Assembly: GCF_023715485.1 (NCBI RefSeq)
Contig: NZ_JAMBOF010000014.1
Location: 38,047-102,046, forward strand
Origin: Mesobacillus subterraneus
GTDB taxonomy: Bacteria > Bacillota > Bacilli > Bacillales > Cytobacillaceae
Direction: 5' to 3'
DNA: 64,000 bases
Shown here: piece after piece, positions 1 through 8,099 of the stretch
Numbering within the stretch: position 1 is the first letter of the stretch
How the letters are laid out: each line of letters starts with the position of its first letter
Program-made: the position numbers and the translations under genes
The notes under the pieces: model-generated
What the model was told of the DNA's origin: nothing
What the model saw: only the letters and a program-made list of their open reading frames with translations
Database searches by the model: none

Positions 1-1140
1 GGAAGACTGGCATTCACTACCTCTCATCAGCAAGGATTAAGCAAAGCGGACATGATCATCATTGCCGTCGGTACACCCCAGAGTGATGATGGGCAGGCGG
101 ACCTGAGCTTTCTTGAGCAGGCCGCAAAGGACCTAGCTGAACATATCGTTAGGGATTGTATTGTCGTCATAAAAAGTACGGTGCCGGTGGGCACGAATGA
201 TTATTTTAATCAACTGTTACTAAATCAATTAAAAAATAACGTTGAGATTAAAATGGTCTCCAATCCAGAATTTCTGCGGCAAGGGTCAGCCATCCAGGAT
301 ACCTTGAAAGCGGACAGGATTATCATAGGCACTGAAGATGAATATGCTTCTGAAAAAATCCAGGAGATGTACCGGCCGCTGAACGTCCCATTTTTATTGA
401 CGGATGTGAGAAGCGCAGAAATGATAAAATACGCCTCTAACGCTTTTTTGGCAACGAAAATCAGCTTTATCAATGGAATCGCCAATCTTTGTGAAGCCAC
501 AGGAGCAGACGTGGAAGATGTAGCGAAAGGGATGGGCTACGACAAGCGGATTGGACCCGCCTTTTTAAATGCCGGAATAGGGTATGGCGGATCCTGTTTT
601 CCCAAGGATGTAAAAGCGCTGCTGCATACATCCAGGGAACGTGGGGTCCCATTTTCCTTATTAGAAGAGACGATTTCAATCAATGATCTTCAGCAAGAGC
701 TGCTTGTGGGGAAGGCTCTGAAACGTTTCGGTGAAATAAAGGGGAAGAAAATTGCCATGCTTGGACTTTCATTCAAGCCAGAAACGGATGACATGAGGGA
801 AGCGCCGTCGATAAAAATTGCACGTGCTTTAACTGCTGCAGGTGCTGAAGTTACAGCCTACGACCCAGTTGCAGCCAGCAATGCAAGGAAAGTCATAGGT
901 GATGTCATCACCTATGATGATTCAGCGTTAGAAGCAGCAAAAGAAGCAGATGCGTTGTTTATTCTCACAGAGTGGGAAGAGTTCACCCAGCTTGATCTCA
1001 AGGCTCTATTAAATGTCATGAAGCAGAGAATCATCTTTGATGGCAGGAACTGTTTAGATGAAACGGCCCTCAAGGCATGTGGGACAATTGAATATTATCC
1101 AGTCGGGAGGCCGGCAGTTATTTTAAGAGGGGATGATTGA
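1..1140 (+). CDS. UDP-glucose 6-dehydrogenase (5' truncated by window edge)
   Basis: Oxidises UDP-glucose to UDP-glucuronate with two NAD+ in the cytoplasm, a precursor step for acidic cell-wall or capsular polymers. The reading frame is open from base 1, so the gene begins upstream; 379 residues are visible of a family usually about 440. Seen: the end of the N-terminal NAD-binding domain (IIIAVGTPQ), the STVPVGT segment, and the catalytic-cysteine motif GYGGSCFPKD, followed by the C-terminal domain (GLSFKPETDDMREAPS). These features define the UDP-glucose/GDP-mannose dehydrogenase family; GYGGSCFPKD with the dimerisation helix around ETISINDLQQ suits a Ugd/TuaD-type enzyme. It ends at TGA 1138-1140, and a 129-bp gap separates it from the next gene. 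The exact polymer pathway cannot be told from this window. Confidence 0.93.
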   Translation, partial: GRLAFTTSHQQGLSKADMIIIAVGTPQSDDGQADLSFLEQAAKDLAEHIVRDCIVVIKSTVPVGTNDYFNQLLLNQLKNNVEIKMVSNPEFLRQGSAIQDTLKADRIIIGTEDEYASEKIQEMYRPLNVPFLLTDVRSAEMIKYASNAFLATKISFINGIANLCEATGADVEDVAKGMGYDKRIGPAFLNAGIGYGGSCFPKDVKALLHTSRERGVPFSLLEETISINDLQQELLVGKALKRFGEIKGKKIAMLGLSFKPETDDMREAPSIKIARALTAAGAEVTAYDPVAASNARKVIGDVITYDDSALEAAKEADALFILTEWEEFTQLDLKALLNVMKQRIIFDGRNCLDETALKACGTIEYYPVGRPAVILRGDD

Positions 1141-1269
1141 GTTCATTCCTTCTTGTTTGTTTTGTGAACTTTACTAACTTGATAATGAGGTAATCATGAA
1201 AGGGCTTTTTAAAATAGCGGATCTGGGAATAGTAAGGGTGATTTAAAAAGCACTGGAGGGAACTGGTTC

Positions 1270-1917
1270 GTGAAGTTTAATCTGCAGCTTTTAATCTCCT
1301 TTTTAGGTTCGTTATTCGGCTTTATCGTTATGTCTTATCTGGTAAAGGCTGAACATCTGGTTATGTTCGACCGGGTTGTTATGGATAGGGTGCAGGGGCT
1401 CGAAGCAGCGGGCCTGACAGCGGCCATGAAATTCTTTACCTATATTGGCTCCTTAAAATTTATCGTCATCATGACCATTCCAATTTTCCTAGTTCTTTTT
1501 TACGTGTTAAAACATAGGCTAGAGATCCTTGTTTTCCTGTCTGTTGTTTATATTACACCGATTCTGAACAGGTTGTTGAAAATGTATTTTCATCGCGCCC
1601 GTCCTGACTTTAACCGGCTGATTGAAATAGGGGGATACAGTTTTCCGAGCGGCCATGCGATGAATGCTTTTTCTTTTTACAGCATCTTTGCTTTTCTGCT
1701 CTGGCGCCATGTCCCAACCGTGATGGCGAGAACCGCTGTCATCCTCCTCAGCACCTTTATGATTCTAGCGATTGGATTGAGCAGGGTTTATTTAGGCGTC
1801 CATTATCCAAGTGATATTATCGGAGGCTTTCTAGCGAGCGGCCTATGGGTTGCGGCTGTTATCTGGTTTTTTCAAAGATATAAAGAAAAGCTGGAAATAC
1901 CTGCACGGAATCATTGA
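1270..1917 (+). CDS. PAP2-family membrane phosphatase (undecaprenyl-diphosphatase / PgpB-like)
   Basis: A 215-residue integral membrane phosphatase, probably acting on a lipid pyrophosphate or phosphatidylglycerophosphate outside the membrane. The three PAP2 signatures are all visible: KMYFHRARP (KX6RP), PSGHAM, and SRVYLGVHYPSD carrying the second catalytic histidine. Several hydrophobic segments surround them, including one at the N-terminus (residues about 5-27) and one at the C-terminus. The start is GTG at 1270 with GGAGGG about 8 bases upstream. It could be BcrC-like (undecaprenyl pyrophosphate recycling) or PgpB-like; sequence alone does not decide. Confidence 0.88.
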   Translation: MKFNLQLLISFLGSLFGFIVMSYLVKAEHLVMFDRVVMDRVQGLEAAGLTAAMKFFTYIGSLKFIVIMTIPIFLVLFYVLKHRLEILVFLSVVYITPILNRLLKMYFHRARPDFNRLIEIGGYSFPSGHAMNAFSFYSIFAFLLWRHVPTVMARTAVILLSTFMILAIGLSRVYLGVHYPSDIIGGFLASGLWVAAVIWFFQRYKEKLEIPARNH

Positions 1918-2078
1918 CAATATACCCGGTTTTTTCCGTTTCAACCGGTGTGAGAACGGGAATGAAAATGAAAGACTCCGAAATGGATTACATATCACAT
2001 TTCTCTCACATTTATATAGTATAAAAGATTAGATCACACCAAAATGTGAATTATTGAACAAACTACCGAGGTGACTTT

Positions 2079-2174
2079 ATGTATAAAAAACAAGAAAGAG
2101 TGCTTATGTGGCTGGCCTTTATTGTGGCTGCGGTCATGGGTTTGTCTTTTATCGGAAGAATTATTGCTGGATAG
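2079..2174 (+). CDS. 31-aa single-span membrane ORF upstream of cydA
   Basis: ATG at 2079, TAG at 2172-2174. The product starts MYKKQERVLMWLAFIVAAVM and ends GLSFIGRIIAG: a short basic head then one hydrophobic helix. GAGGTGA at 2069-2075 lies just upstream, a usable though close ribosome site. It ends 17 bp before cydA and is in line with the oxidase operon. Its size and membrane character resemble small bd-oxidase subunits, but it does not look like the CydS found downstream of cydB. It may be a second small subunit, a leader peptide, or chance. Confidence 0.5.
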   Translation: MYKKQERVLMWLAFIVAAVMGLSFIGRIIAG

Positions 2175-2191
2175 AAATGGGGTATTGAAGA

Positions 2192-3538
2192 ATGGGGAAT
2201 GAAGAATCAGTTTTTTTTAGCCGTGTCTTAACGGAGCTTACATTATCCTTCCATATTATTTATGCCACCATCGGAGTGGGGATTCCGCTGATGATCATGA
2301 TCGCTCAGTGGCTGGGAATCAAGAAGCAGGATGAACATTATATTTTAATGGCTAGAAGATGGACGCGAGGCTTTGTCATTACCGTTGCGGTTGGAGTTGT
2401 GACAGGGACGGCAATTGGATTGCAGCTATCATTGTTGTGGCCCAATTTTATGGAACTGGCGGGCAATGTGATTGCTCTCCCGCTGTTCATGGAAACATTT
2501 GCGTTTTTCTTTGAAGCGATTTTTCTGGGCATTTATTTATATACTTGGGACCGATTTGAGAATCAGAAAAAGCATTTACTTCTGCTGATTCCTGTTGCCA
2601 TTGGCGCATCCTTTTCAGCCGTGTTCATCACAATCGTTAATGCATTCATGAATGCCCCGCAAGGCTTTGATCTTGTGAATGAACAGCTTGTGAATATTAA
2701 CCCGGTTTTAGCAATGTTCAATCCGGCTATGCCAACGAAGGTAGCGCATGTACTTTCGACTGCCTATATGACATCCGCATTTATTTTGGGATCGATTGGA
2801 GCTTACCGTATTCTAAAGGGATCGAACCACATATACCACAAAAAAGCACTATTCTTAACAATGAAAATAGGCTTGATTTTTTCAATCGCAACCGCAGTTA
2901 TTGGTGATTTTTCCGGCAAATATCTAGCAGAATACCAGCCGGAAAAACTGGCAGCAGCTGAATGGCATTTCGAAACGCATGAAGGCGCGCCTTTAATGCT
3001 ATATGGTGTCCTTGATGATGGTGAAGTGAAATATGCCATTAAAATTCCTTACGCTCTCAGTATACTGGCGCACAGTAACCCGAACGCTGAAGTAATCGGA
3101 CTCGATCAGTTTCCGGAAGAAGATATTCCACCGCTGTATATTCATTATCTATTCGATGGCATGGTAACCATCGGAATGTGGATGACCTTAGTATCACTTG
3201 TCTATGTGGTTGGTGTCTGGCTGAAATGGAGTTTTGTAAAAACCAGACTGTATCATTGGCTCATCGTATTCGGAGGCCCGCTGTCGATGATCGCTATAGA
3301 ACTTGGCTGGTGGTTCGCTGAAGTCGGTCGTCAGCCGTGGATCCTTCGCGGCATCATGAGGACAGAAGAAGCTGCCACGACCAGCGGACAGGTAGATACA
3401 ATGCTCCTTCTCTTTGCTGGTTTATATCTGATCTTAGCAATAGGCAGCATTGTTGTTCTCACGAGGATGTACAGGAAAAATACAGTGGAACAAGAATTGG
3501 CTGACAGGGATTTGGAGAAGGAAGGTGAGTTAAGATGA
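2192..3538 (+). CDS. cydA: Cytochrome bd-type quinol oxidase subunit I (CydA, Geobacillus/YthA type)
   Basis: Haem-bearing subunit of the membrane quinol:O2 oxidoreductase. It has 448 residues. Key residues of the Geobacillus thermodenitrificans enzyme are matched: His21 in LSFHIIYATIG, Glu101 and Glu108 in the METFAFFFEAIF helix, His186 in PTKVAHVLST, a Met-rich segment DGMVTIGMWMTL for the b558 ligand, and the invariant GRQPW. The Q-loop region is short, as in the Firmicute S-subfamily. The stop codon overlaps the cydB start by four bases (ATGA), so the two are co-translated. The B. subtilis equivalent would be YthA. Confidence 0.95.
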   Translation: MGNEESVFFSRVLTELTLSFHIIYATIGVGIPLMIMIAQWLGIKKQDEHYILMARRWTRGFVITVAVGVVTGTAIGLQLSLLWPNFMELAGNVIALPLFMETFAFFFEAIFLGIYLYTWDRFENQKKHLLLLIPVAIGASFSAVFITIVNAFMNAPQGFDLVNEQLVNINPVLAMFNPAMPTKVAHVLSTAYMTSAFILGSIGAYRILKGSNHIYHKKALFLTMKIGLIFSIATAVIGDFSGKYLAEYQPEKLAAAEWHFETHEGAPLMLYGVLDDGEVKYAIKIPYALSILAHSNPNAEVIGLDQFPEEDIPPLYIHYLFDGMVTIGMWMTLVSLVYVVGVWLKWSFVKTRLYHWLIVFGGPLSMIAIELGWWFAEVGRQPWILRGIMRTEEAATTSGQVDTMLLLFAGLYLILAIGSIVVLTRMYRKNTVEQELADRDLEKEGELR

Positions 3539-4560
3539 CATTAGAGCTTATCGGAGTTTCGGTTCTTTGGTTCTTTCTGTTTGGCTATGTCATCGTCGCC
3601 TCCATTGATTTTGGAGCAGGCTTTTTCAATGCCTACAGCCTATTCCGAGGAAAGCAGCATATCCTGACCCGGATCATCCAACGCTACTTATCGCCCGTAT
3701 GGGAAGTGACGAATGTATTCCTTGTATTTTTCTTTGTAGGAATCGTTGGATTCTTTCCAAAGACTGCCTACTATTATGGGACGATTTTGCTTGTGCCGGC
3801 AAGCATCGGCGTAATTCTGCTCGCCATACGTGGCGCTTACTATGCTTTTACAACCTATGGAGGGCTCACGCATAGAAGATATACGTATCTATATGGGCTA
3901 TCAGGCTTGTTCATACCCGCTTCCTTATCGATCGTGCTGACCATTTCTGAAGGCGGCTTTGTAAATGAAAAGCAAACAGGGATTGAATTGGATTACTGGG
4001 CGTTGTTCACAAGCCCGCTTACATGGAGTATCGTCGTTCTCAGCTTGGCGGCAGTACTTTATATATCAGCTGTATTTTTAACTTGGTATGCGAATAAAGC
4101 GCAGGACGAACCGGCAACAGAACTGCTGCGGAAATACGCATTAATTTGGTCAGTCCCTGCCATTGTATCCGCAACGGGAATTATCGTTGAGCTTAAGGAT
4201 CATAATCCAGAGCATTACAGCAGGTTATTCGATTTGTGGTGGATGTTTGCTCTATCATTTATCTTATTTGCGGGAACGGTTTATCTGATCGGAAAGCGAA
4301 AAGCATATGGAGTCGCATTTGGACTGCTGACGGGACAATTCCTCATTGCCTTCTTCGCATATGGAATTTCTCATTACCCATATCTGCTCTATCCGTATTT
4401 AACGATTTACGACAGTTTTACAAACGAAGCAATGGCAATTGCCCTCATCATCGCGTTCATCGCAGGGCTCGGTCTCCTGCTTCCATCCCTGTACCTGCTG
4501 CTAAAGCTGTTTTTATTCAATAAAGACTATGTCCAGGGCAAAAGGAATGACCATGCATAG
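3535..4560 (+). CDS. cydB: Cytochrome bd-type quinol oxidase subunit II (CydB, YthB type)
   Basis: Partner membrane subunit of the bd oxidase. It has 341 residues with about nine hydrophobic helices and the N-terminal signature FGYVIVASIDFGAGFFN typical of CydB. It starts within the last codons of cydA (4-bp overlap) and is followed 11 bp later by cydS, giving a cydA-cydB-cydS operon. B. subtilis YthB is the nearest named relative by length and arrangement. Confidence 0.92.
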   Translation: MTLELIGVSVLWFFLFGYVIVASIDFGAGFFNAYSLFRGKQHILTRIIQRYLSPVWEVTNVFLVFFFVGIVGFFPKTAYYYGTILLVPASIGVILLAIRGAYYAFTTYGGLTHRRYTYLYGLSGLFIPASLSIVLTISEGGFVNEKQTGIELDYWALFTSPLTWSIVVLSLAAVLYISAVFLTWYANKAQDEPATELLRKYALIWSVPAIVSATGIIVELKDHNPEHYSRLFDLWWMFALSFILFAGTVYLIGKRKAYGVAFGLLTGQFLIAFFAYGISHYPYLLYPYLTIYDSFTNEAMAIALIIAFIAGLGLLLPSLYLLLKLFLFNKDYVQGKRNDHA

Positions 4561-4571
4561 GAGGTATAATA

Positions 4572-4676
4572 ATGAGTGAATTTATGATGTTTTATGCACC
4601 GTTCATCGTCATTATCGGATCAATCATCGCGGCATTTTGGCTTGCAGGGAAGGATCAAGCGGTAGAAGAGGAATAG
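4572..4676 (+). CDS. cydS: CydS-like 34-aa small subunit of cytochrome bd oxidase
   Basis: ATG 4572 to TAG 4674-4676, 34 residues: MSEFMMFYAPFIVIIGSIIA then AFWLAGKDQAVEEE. The pattern YAP, single transmembrane helix, AAFW, GKD and an acidic tail matches the CydS subunit seen in the Geobacillus bd oxidase structure. A good ribosome site (AGGAGGT, 4559-4565) precedes it and it follows cydB directly. Too short for most gene callers. Confidence 0.85.
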   Translation: MSEFMMFYAPFIVIIGSIIAAFWLAGKDQAVEEE

Positions 4677-4686
4677 ATATAGAATC

Positions 4687-4725
4687 AAAAAGAGCTGTAA
4701 AACCGGATGGTTTTACAGCTCTTTT
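4687..4725 (+). terminator. Rho-independent terminator of the cydABS operon
   Basis: Perfect 17-bp stem: AAAAGAGCTGTAAAACC (4687-4703) pairs with GGTTTTACAGCTCTTTT (4709-4725), loop of five, 10 bp after the cydS stop. Confidence 0.9.
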
Positions 4726-4814
4726 AGGTTGCCGATCGGTCAATACAAAGCTCGTTTTGTATGAAGAAGTTCCTAAACCAACACAATCGCTGTCTAAAGG
4801 TTTTTACTTAGATA

Positions 4815-5138
4815 CTAGCACAGCTTGCGCCACAAATTAGTTGTGTTAACTACTGAGTTATTCTCAATAATTGAGTAAGCTGCGTTCGTGATTGCCTGTG
4901 CCAAGGTTTCGCCACTAGCACGCATGTCATTAAACCAGACCTCAGAATCCCCGGCAGACCTGAAGTTGTACCCGAATGTCTCCAACTTTTCAACAATCAG
5001 CATCGCGTGATCCAGGTTTTGTTCAGGCTGGAAATCAGTTTCCTGAATAAAGACACCCTTCTCATAATCATACCATCTGTCCCACCGATTCAGCTTCCAG
5101 CCTAAAATCCTTCGTGCAATTGAGTCTGTTTTATTCAT
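4815..5138 (-). CDS. Phage ABA sandwich domain (BC1872-family) protein
   Basis: A 107-residue cytoplasmic protein with the N-terminal block RRILGWKLNRWDRWYD, then a DFQPEQNLDHAMLIVEKL segment. This is the pattern of the Bacillus BC1872-type/phage ABA sandwich family, often found in phages and as single genes on Bacillus chromosomes. Function unknown. The ribosome site GGGAGAGAGG lies 7-12 bases upstream of the ATG on the minus strand. It stands alone between the cyd operon and small plus-strand ORFs, possibly a prophage remnant. Confidence 0.75.
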   Translation of the reverse strand: MNKTDSIARRILGWKLNRWDRWYDYEKGVFIQETDFQPEQNLDHAMLIVEKLETFGYNFRSAGDSEVWFNDMRASGETLAQAITNAAYSIIENNSVVNTTNLWRKLC

Positions 5139-5349
5139 TTTTTTACCTCTCTCCCTGAAATTTACTCTGGTTTTTTATTATATAACAGATTATTTAAAAT
5201 AATTATATTATATAACAGTTTAAGAGTGCAATTATAAATTGCTTTACTTATAAAATTTTCAGGCCAAAGGAATTTTAGATGCGGAAATGTCGAGTACGAT
5301 GACATTTCACTGCCACTTTTGAGCATCTTAAATACTGGGGGTGACAAAT

Positions 5350-5478
5350 ATGAATGGAAAAGAAATCAATCAGCCAAATGTTAGATTAGGCGGAAAAATC
5401 GCAAAAGAAAAAGGCCGCACTAACGGTGAACTTGGCAATGACAAGGACATCAATAATGGCAAGAGCCGCAAAAAATAA
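5350..5478 (+). CDS. Small hydrophilic protein (42 aa)
   Basis: ATG 5350 with CTGGGGGTG 6-14 bases upstream, TAA 5476-5478. The product is highly charged, without hydrophobic segment: MNGKEINQPNVRLGGKIAKE, then KGRTNGELGNDKDINNGKSR plus KK. Composition resembles the small basic, Gly/Asn/Lys-rich proteins made in Bacillus spores, but I do not recognise the family. It is followed by a second such ORF 16 bp downstream. Confidence 0.55.
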   Translation: MNGKEINQPNVRLGGKIAKEKGRTNGELGNDKDINNGKSRKK

Positions 5479-5494
5479 GAAAGAGGGATCAGTG

Positions 5495-5626
5495 ATGACG
5501 AACCGTAACGATAACCGCGAACGTAAAAATAAATATCCAAATAATAAAGATCAGGCAGCAATGAATGGTGGTACGATCCGAAGCGAAATGACGAAGAAGG
5601 ATAGGAAAAAAGAAATAGGGCAATGA
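5495..5626 (+). CDS. Small hydrophilic protein (43 aa)
   Basis: ATG 5495 preceded by AAAGAGGGA at 5480-5488, TAA ends at 5626. The product begins MTNRNDNRERKNKYPNNKDQ, with no membrane segment and many Asn, Lys and Arg. An upstream in-frame ATG exists at 5426 but lies inside the previous ORF and lacks a ribosome site. Probably co-transcribed with the 5350 ORF and ended by the hairpin at 5657. Function unknown. Confidence 0.5.
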   Translation: MTNRNDNRERKNKYPNNKDQAAMNGGTIRSEMTKKDRKKEIGQ

Positions 5627-5656
5627 ATCAACATCTGCGAATGAGATAGTAAGTTG

Positions 5657-5692
5657 AAAGCTGCAAACCCAGTGGTTTTGCAGCTTTTTTTG
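5657..5692 (+). terminator. Rho-independent terminator
   Basis: AAAGCTGCAAA pairs with TTTTGCAGCTTT and a run of T follows; about 30 bp downstream of the 43-aa ORF. Confidence 0.85.
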
Positions 5693-5804
5693 AGGATTCC
5701 ATTATTTTCTTTTTTAAAAAGGGTGTTTGTGCCATGAAAAAACGTTTATAAAAATAAAGTTGGGCAATAAGAAAAGTAGATTCTTACCAGGAAGGAGTGG
5801 CAAC

Positions 5805-6047
5805 ATGAAGAAAAGAAATTTAATGATTTCATTCACTTTAGGGACTAGCCTGTTGCTTGCTGGATGTGGAAATACAGAAGAGCCGCCGCCGGAAGAGGAC
5901 CCAGTGATGGAACAGGAAGAACAAGCTCCTCCAGCCCCTGATGGCACGACTGAAGAGCAAGGCGAACCTACCGAGGGTACAACCGAGGATGACCAAAATT
6001 TAACCGAAGATGAAATGGGAGAAGTTGAAGATTCCGTGGAAGAATAA
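5805..6047 (+). CDS. Small acidic lipoprotein (80 aa)
   Basis: Begins MKKRNLMISFTLGTSLLLAG followed by C: basic head, hydrophobic core and lipobox LLAGC, so lipidation at Cys21 and anchoring to the outer face of the membrane is predicted. The mature part is Glu/Pro/Thr-rich and strongly acidic, with no known domain. ATG 5805 follows AGGAAGGAG (5790-5798); an in-frame upstream ATG at 5727 lacks a ribosome site and would bury the signal peptide. Function unknown. Confidence 0.75.
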   Translation: MKKRNLMISFTLGTSLLLAGCGNTEEPPPEEDPVMEQEEQAPPAPDGTTEEQGEPTEGTTEDDQNLTEDEMGEVEDSVEE

Positions 6048-6062
6048 CGGATTGTCACAAGG

Positions 6063-6097
6063 CCCTTAGAATCATTATGGTTCTAGGGTTTTTTATT
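6063..6097 (+). terminator. Terminator of lipoprotein gene
   Basis: CCCT/TAGAA ... TTCTA/GGG stem followed by TTTTTT, 15 bp after the stop. Confidence 0.75.
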
Positions 6098-6158
6098 CTT
6101 TGAATCTTTTCGATTCCTTAGGAAAACACCTTATTAAAATTTCTAATACAAAAATAAA

Positions 6159-6190
6159 GTCTCTTGCGATGTCGCAAGAGACTAAAAAAA
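6159..6190 (-). terminator. Terminator of the methionine aminopeptidase gene
   Basis: Perfect 11-bp stem AGTCTCTTGCG / CGCAAGAGACT, with A-rich flanks on both sides giving a U-tract on the minus strand; 26 bp downstream of the map stop. Possibly bidirectional. Confidence 0.85.
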
Positions 6191-6215
6191 CAAACTTTAC
6201 GAAAAGATCCTTTCC

Positions 6216-7016
<801 letters not shown>

Positions 7017-7142
7017 TTAAGTATGATAATCCATCGTTTAGGTTTTCAAACTGTATAAAGGGTAGAAACTAAATAAGAGAAAATCATTTAATAAAAGTAC
7101 AAGAAATTTCAGGACTATTCAGAAATATTTAGGGGTGAAGCA

Positions 7143-8099
7143 ATGATCAGCTTTGAAAATGTGTCGAAGAAATATAAAGATGGAACTTATGCGGTAAATG
7201 AGTTTAATTTACATATCAACGAAGGAGAATTACTTGTTCTTATCGGTCCAAGCGGCTCCGGTAAAACGACTACATTAAAAATGATTAATCGATTGATTCC
7301 TCTTACAGAAGGAACGATCAAAATTAGCGATATAAAAATCAGCGACTATGATATTCATGAGCTGCGCTGGGATATTGGATATGTGCTTCAGCAAATAGCT
7401 TTATTTCCGCATATGACGATTGAAGAGAATATTGCAGTGGTCCCGGAATTGAAAAAATGGGAATCTCAAAAGATTAATCATCGAATAGATGAATTATTGC
7501 ACATGGTCGGGCTGGATCCAAAAACCTACCGAAAAAGGAAGCCGCATGAATTATCCGGAGGGCAGCAACAAAGAATTGGCGTGGCCAGAGCACTTGCAGC
7601 CAACCCTCCAATTATTTTAATGGATGAGCCGTTCAGCGCACTAGATCCTATTAGCCGGGAAAAACTGCAGGATGATCTCATCGTTCTGCAAAAAGACATA
7701 AAAAAAACAATCGTCTTTGTAACTCATGATATGAAGGAAGCGTTAAAGCTCGGTGACAGGATTTGTCTGATGAAGGAAGGCAGAATTGTACAAACAGGGA
7801 CTCCTGATGAGTTTCTTTATCAACCTGCAAATGATTTTGTCCGCGAGTTTGTGGGCATCGATCAGGGGAGAGAAAAAAGGGTGTCTGTTCGTGAAGGAAT
7901 GATACCGTTAAAAGCTGCAGAAAAGCTAACTAATATGCCCGTGATAGCAACAGATGCTTCTATGTCGGAAATTGCTGGTTTGTTAAGCGAGCATGACGAG
8001 CTGGCAGTTAAAGAAATGGGTGAAATAGTCGGGACTTTAAACCGCCAGGGATTTATCCGTATTTTATCCAGTCAGATGGAGGGGAAATTAAATGAATAG
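7143..8099 (+). CDS. Glycine betaine/carnitine/choline-type ABC transporter ATP-binding protein
   Basis: ATPase that drives compatible-solute or precursor import. Seen: Walker A GPSGSGKTT (about residues 37-45), Q-loop, signature LSGGQQQR, Walker B IILMDEPFSALD and the switch histidine in VFVTHD. The C-terminal tail after residue 240 is about 80 residues, so it holds at most one CBS-like region, unlike the two CBS domains of OpuCA (about 380 aa). ATG 7143 follows AGGGGTGAAG. The gene overlaps the next by 8 bp, forming a two-gene transporter operon of the OpuB/OpuC class. Substrate not provable here. Confidence 0.9.
   Translation: MISFENVSKKYKDGTYAVNEFNLHINEGELLVLIGPSGSGKTTTLKMINRLIPLTEGTIKISDIKISDYDIHELRWDIGYVLQQIALFPHMTIEENIAVVPELKKWESQKINHRIDELLHMVGLDPKTYRKRKPHELSGGQQQRIGVARALAANPPIILMDEPFSALDPISREKLQDDLIVLQKDIKKTIVFVTHDMKEALKLGDRICLMKEGRIVQTGTPDEFLYQPANDFVREFVGIDQGREKRVSVREGMIPLKAAEKLTNMPVIATDASMSEIAGLLSEHDELAVKEMGEIVGTLNRQGFIRILSSQMEGKLNE

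Noticed and set aside
1850..2032. 60-aa plus frame overlapping the end of the PAP2 gene
   Set aside because: Overlaps a real gene in another frame, no ribosome site.
4637..4840. 67-aa plus frame downstream of cydB
   Set aside because: Runs through cydS in another frame and through a strong terminator.
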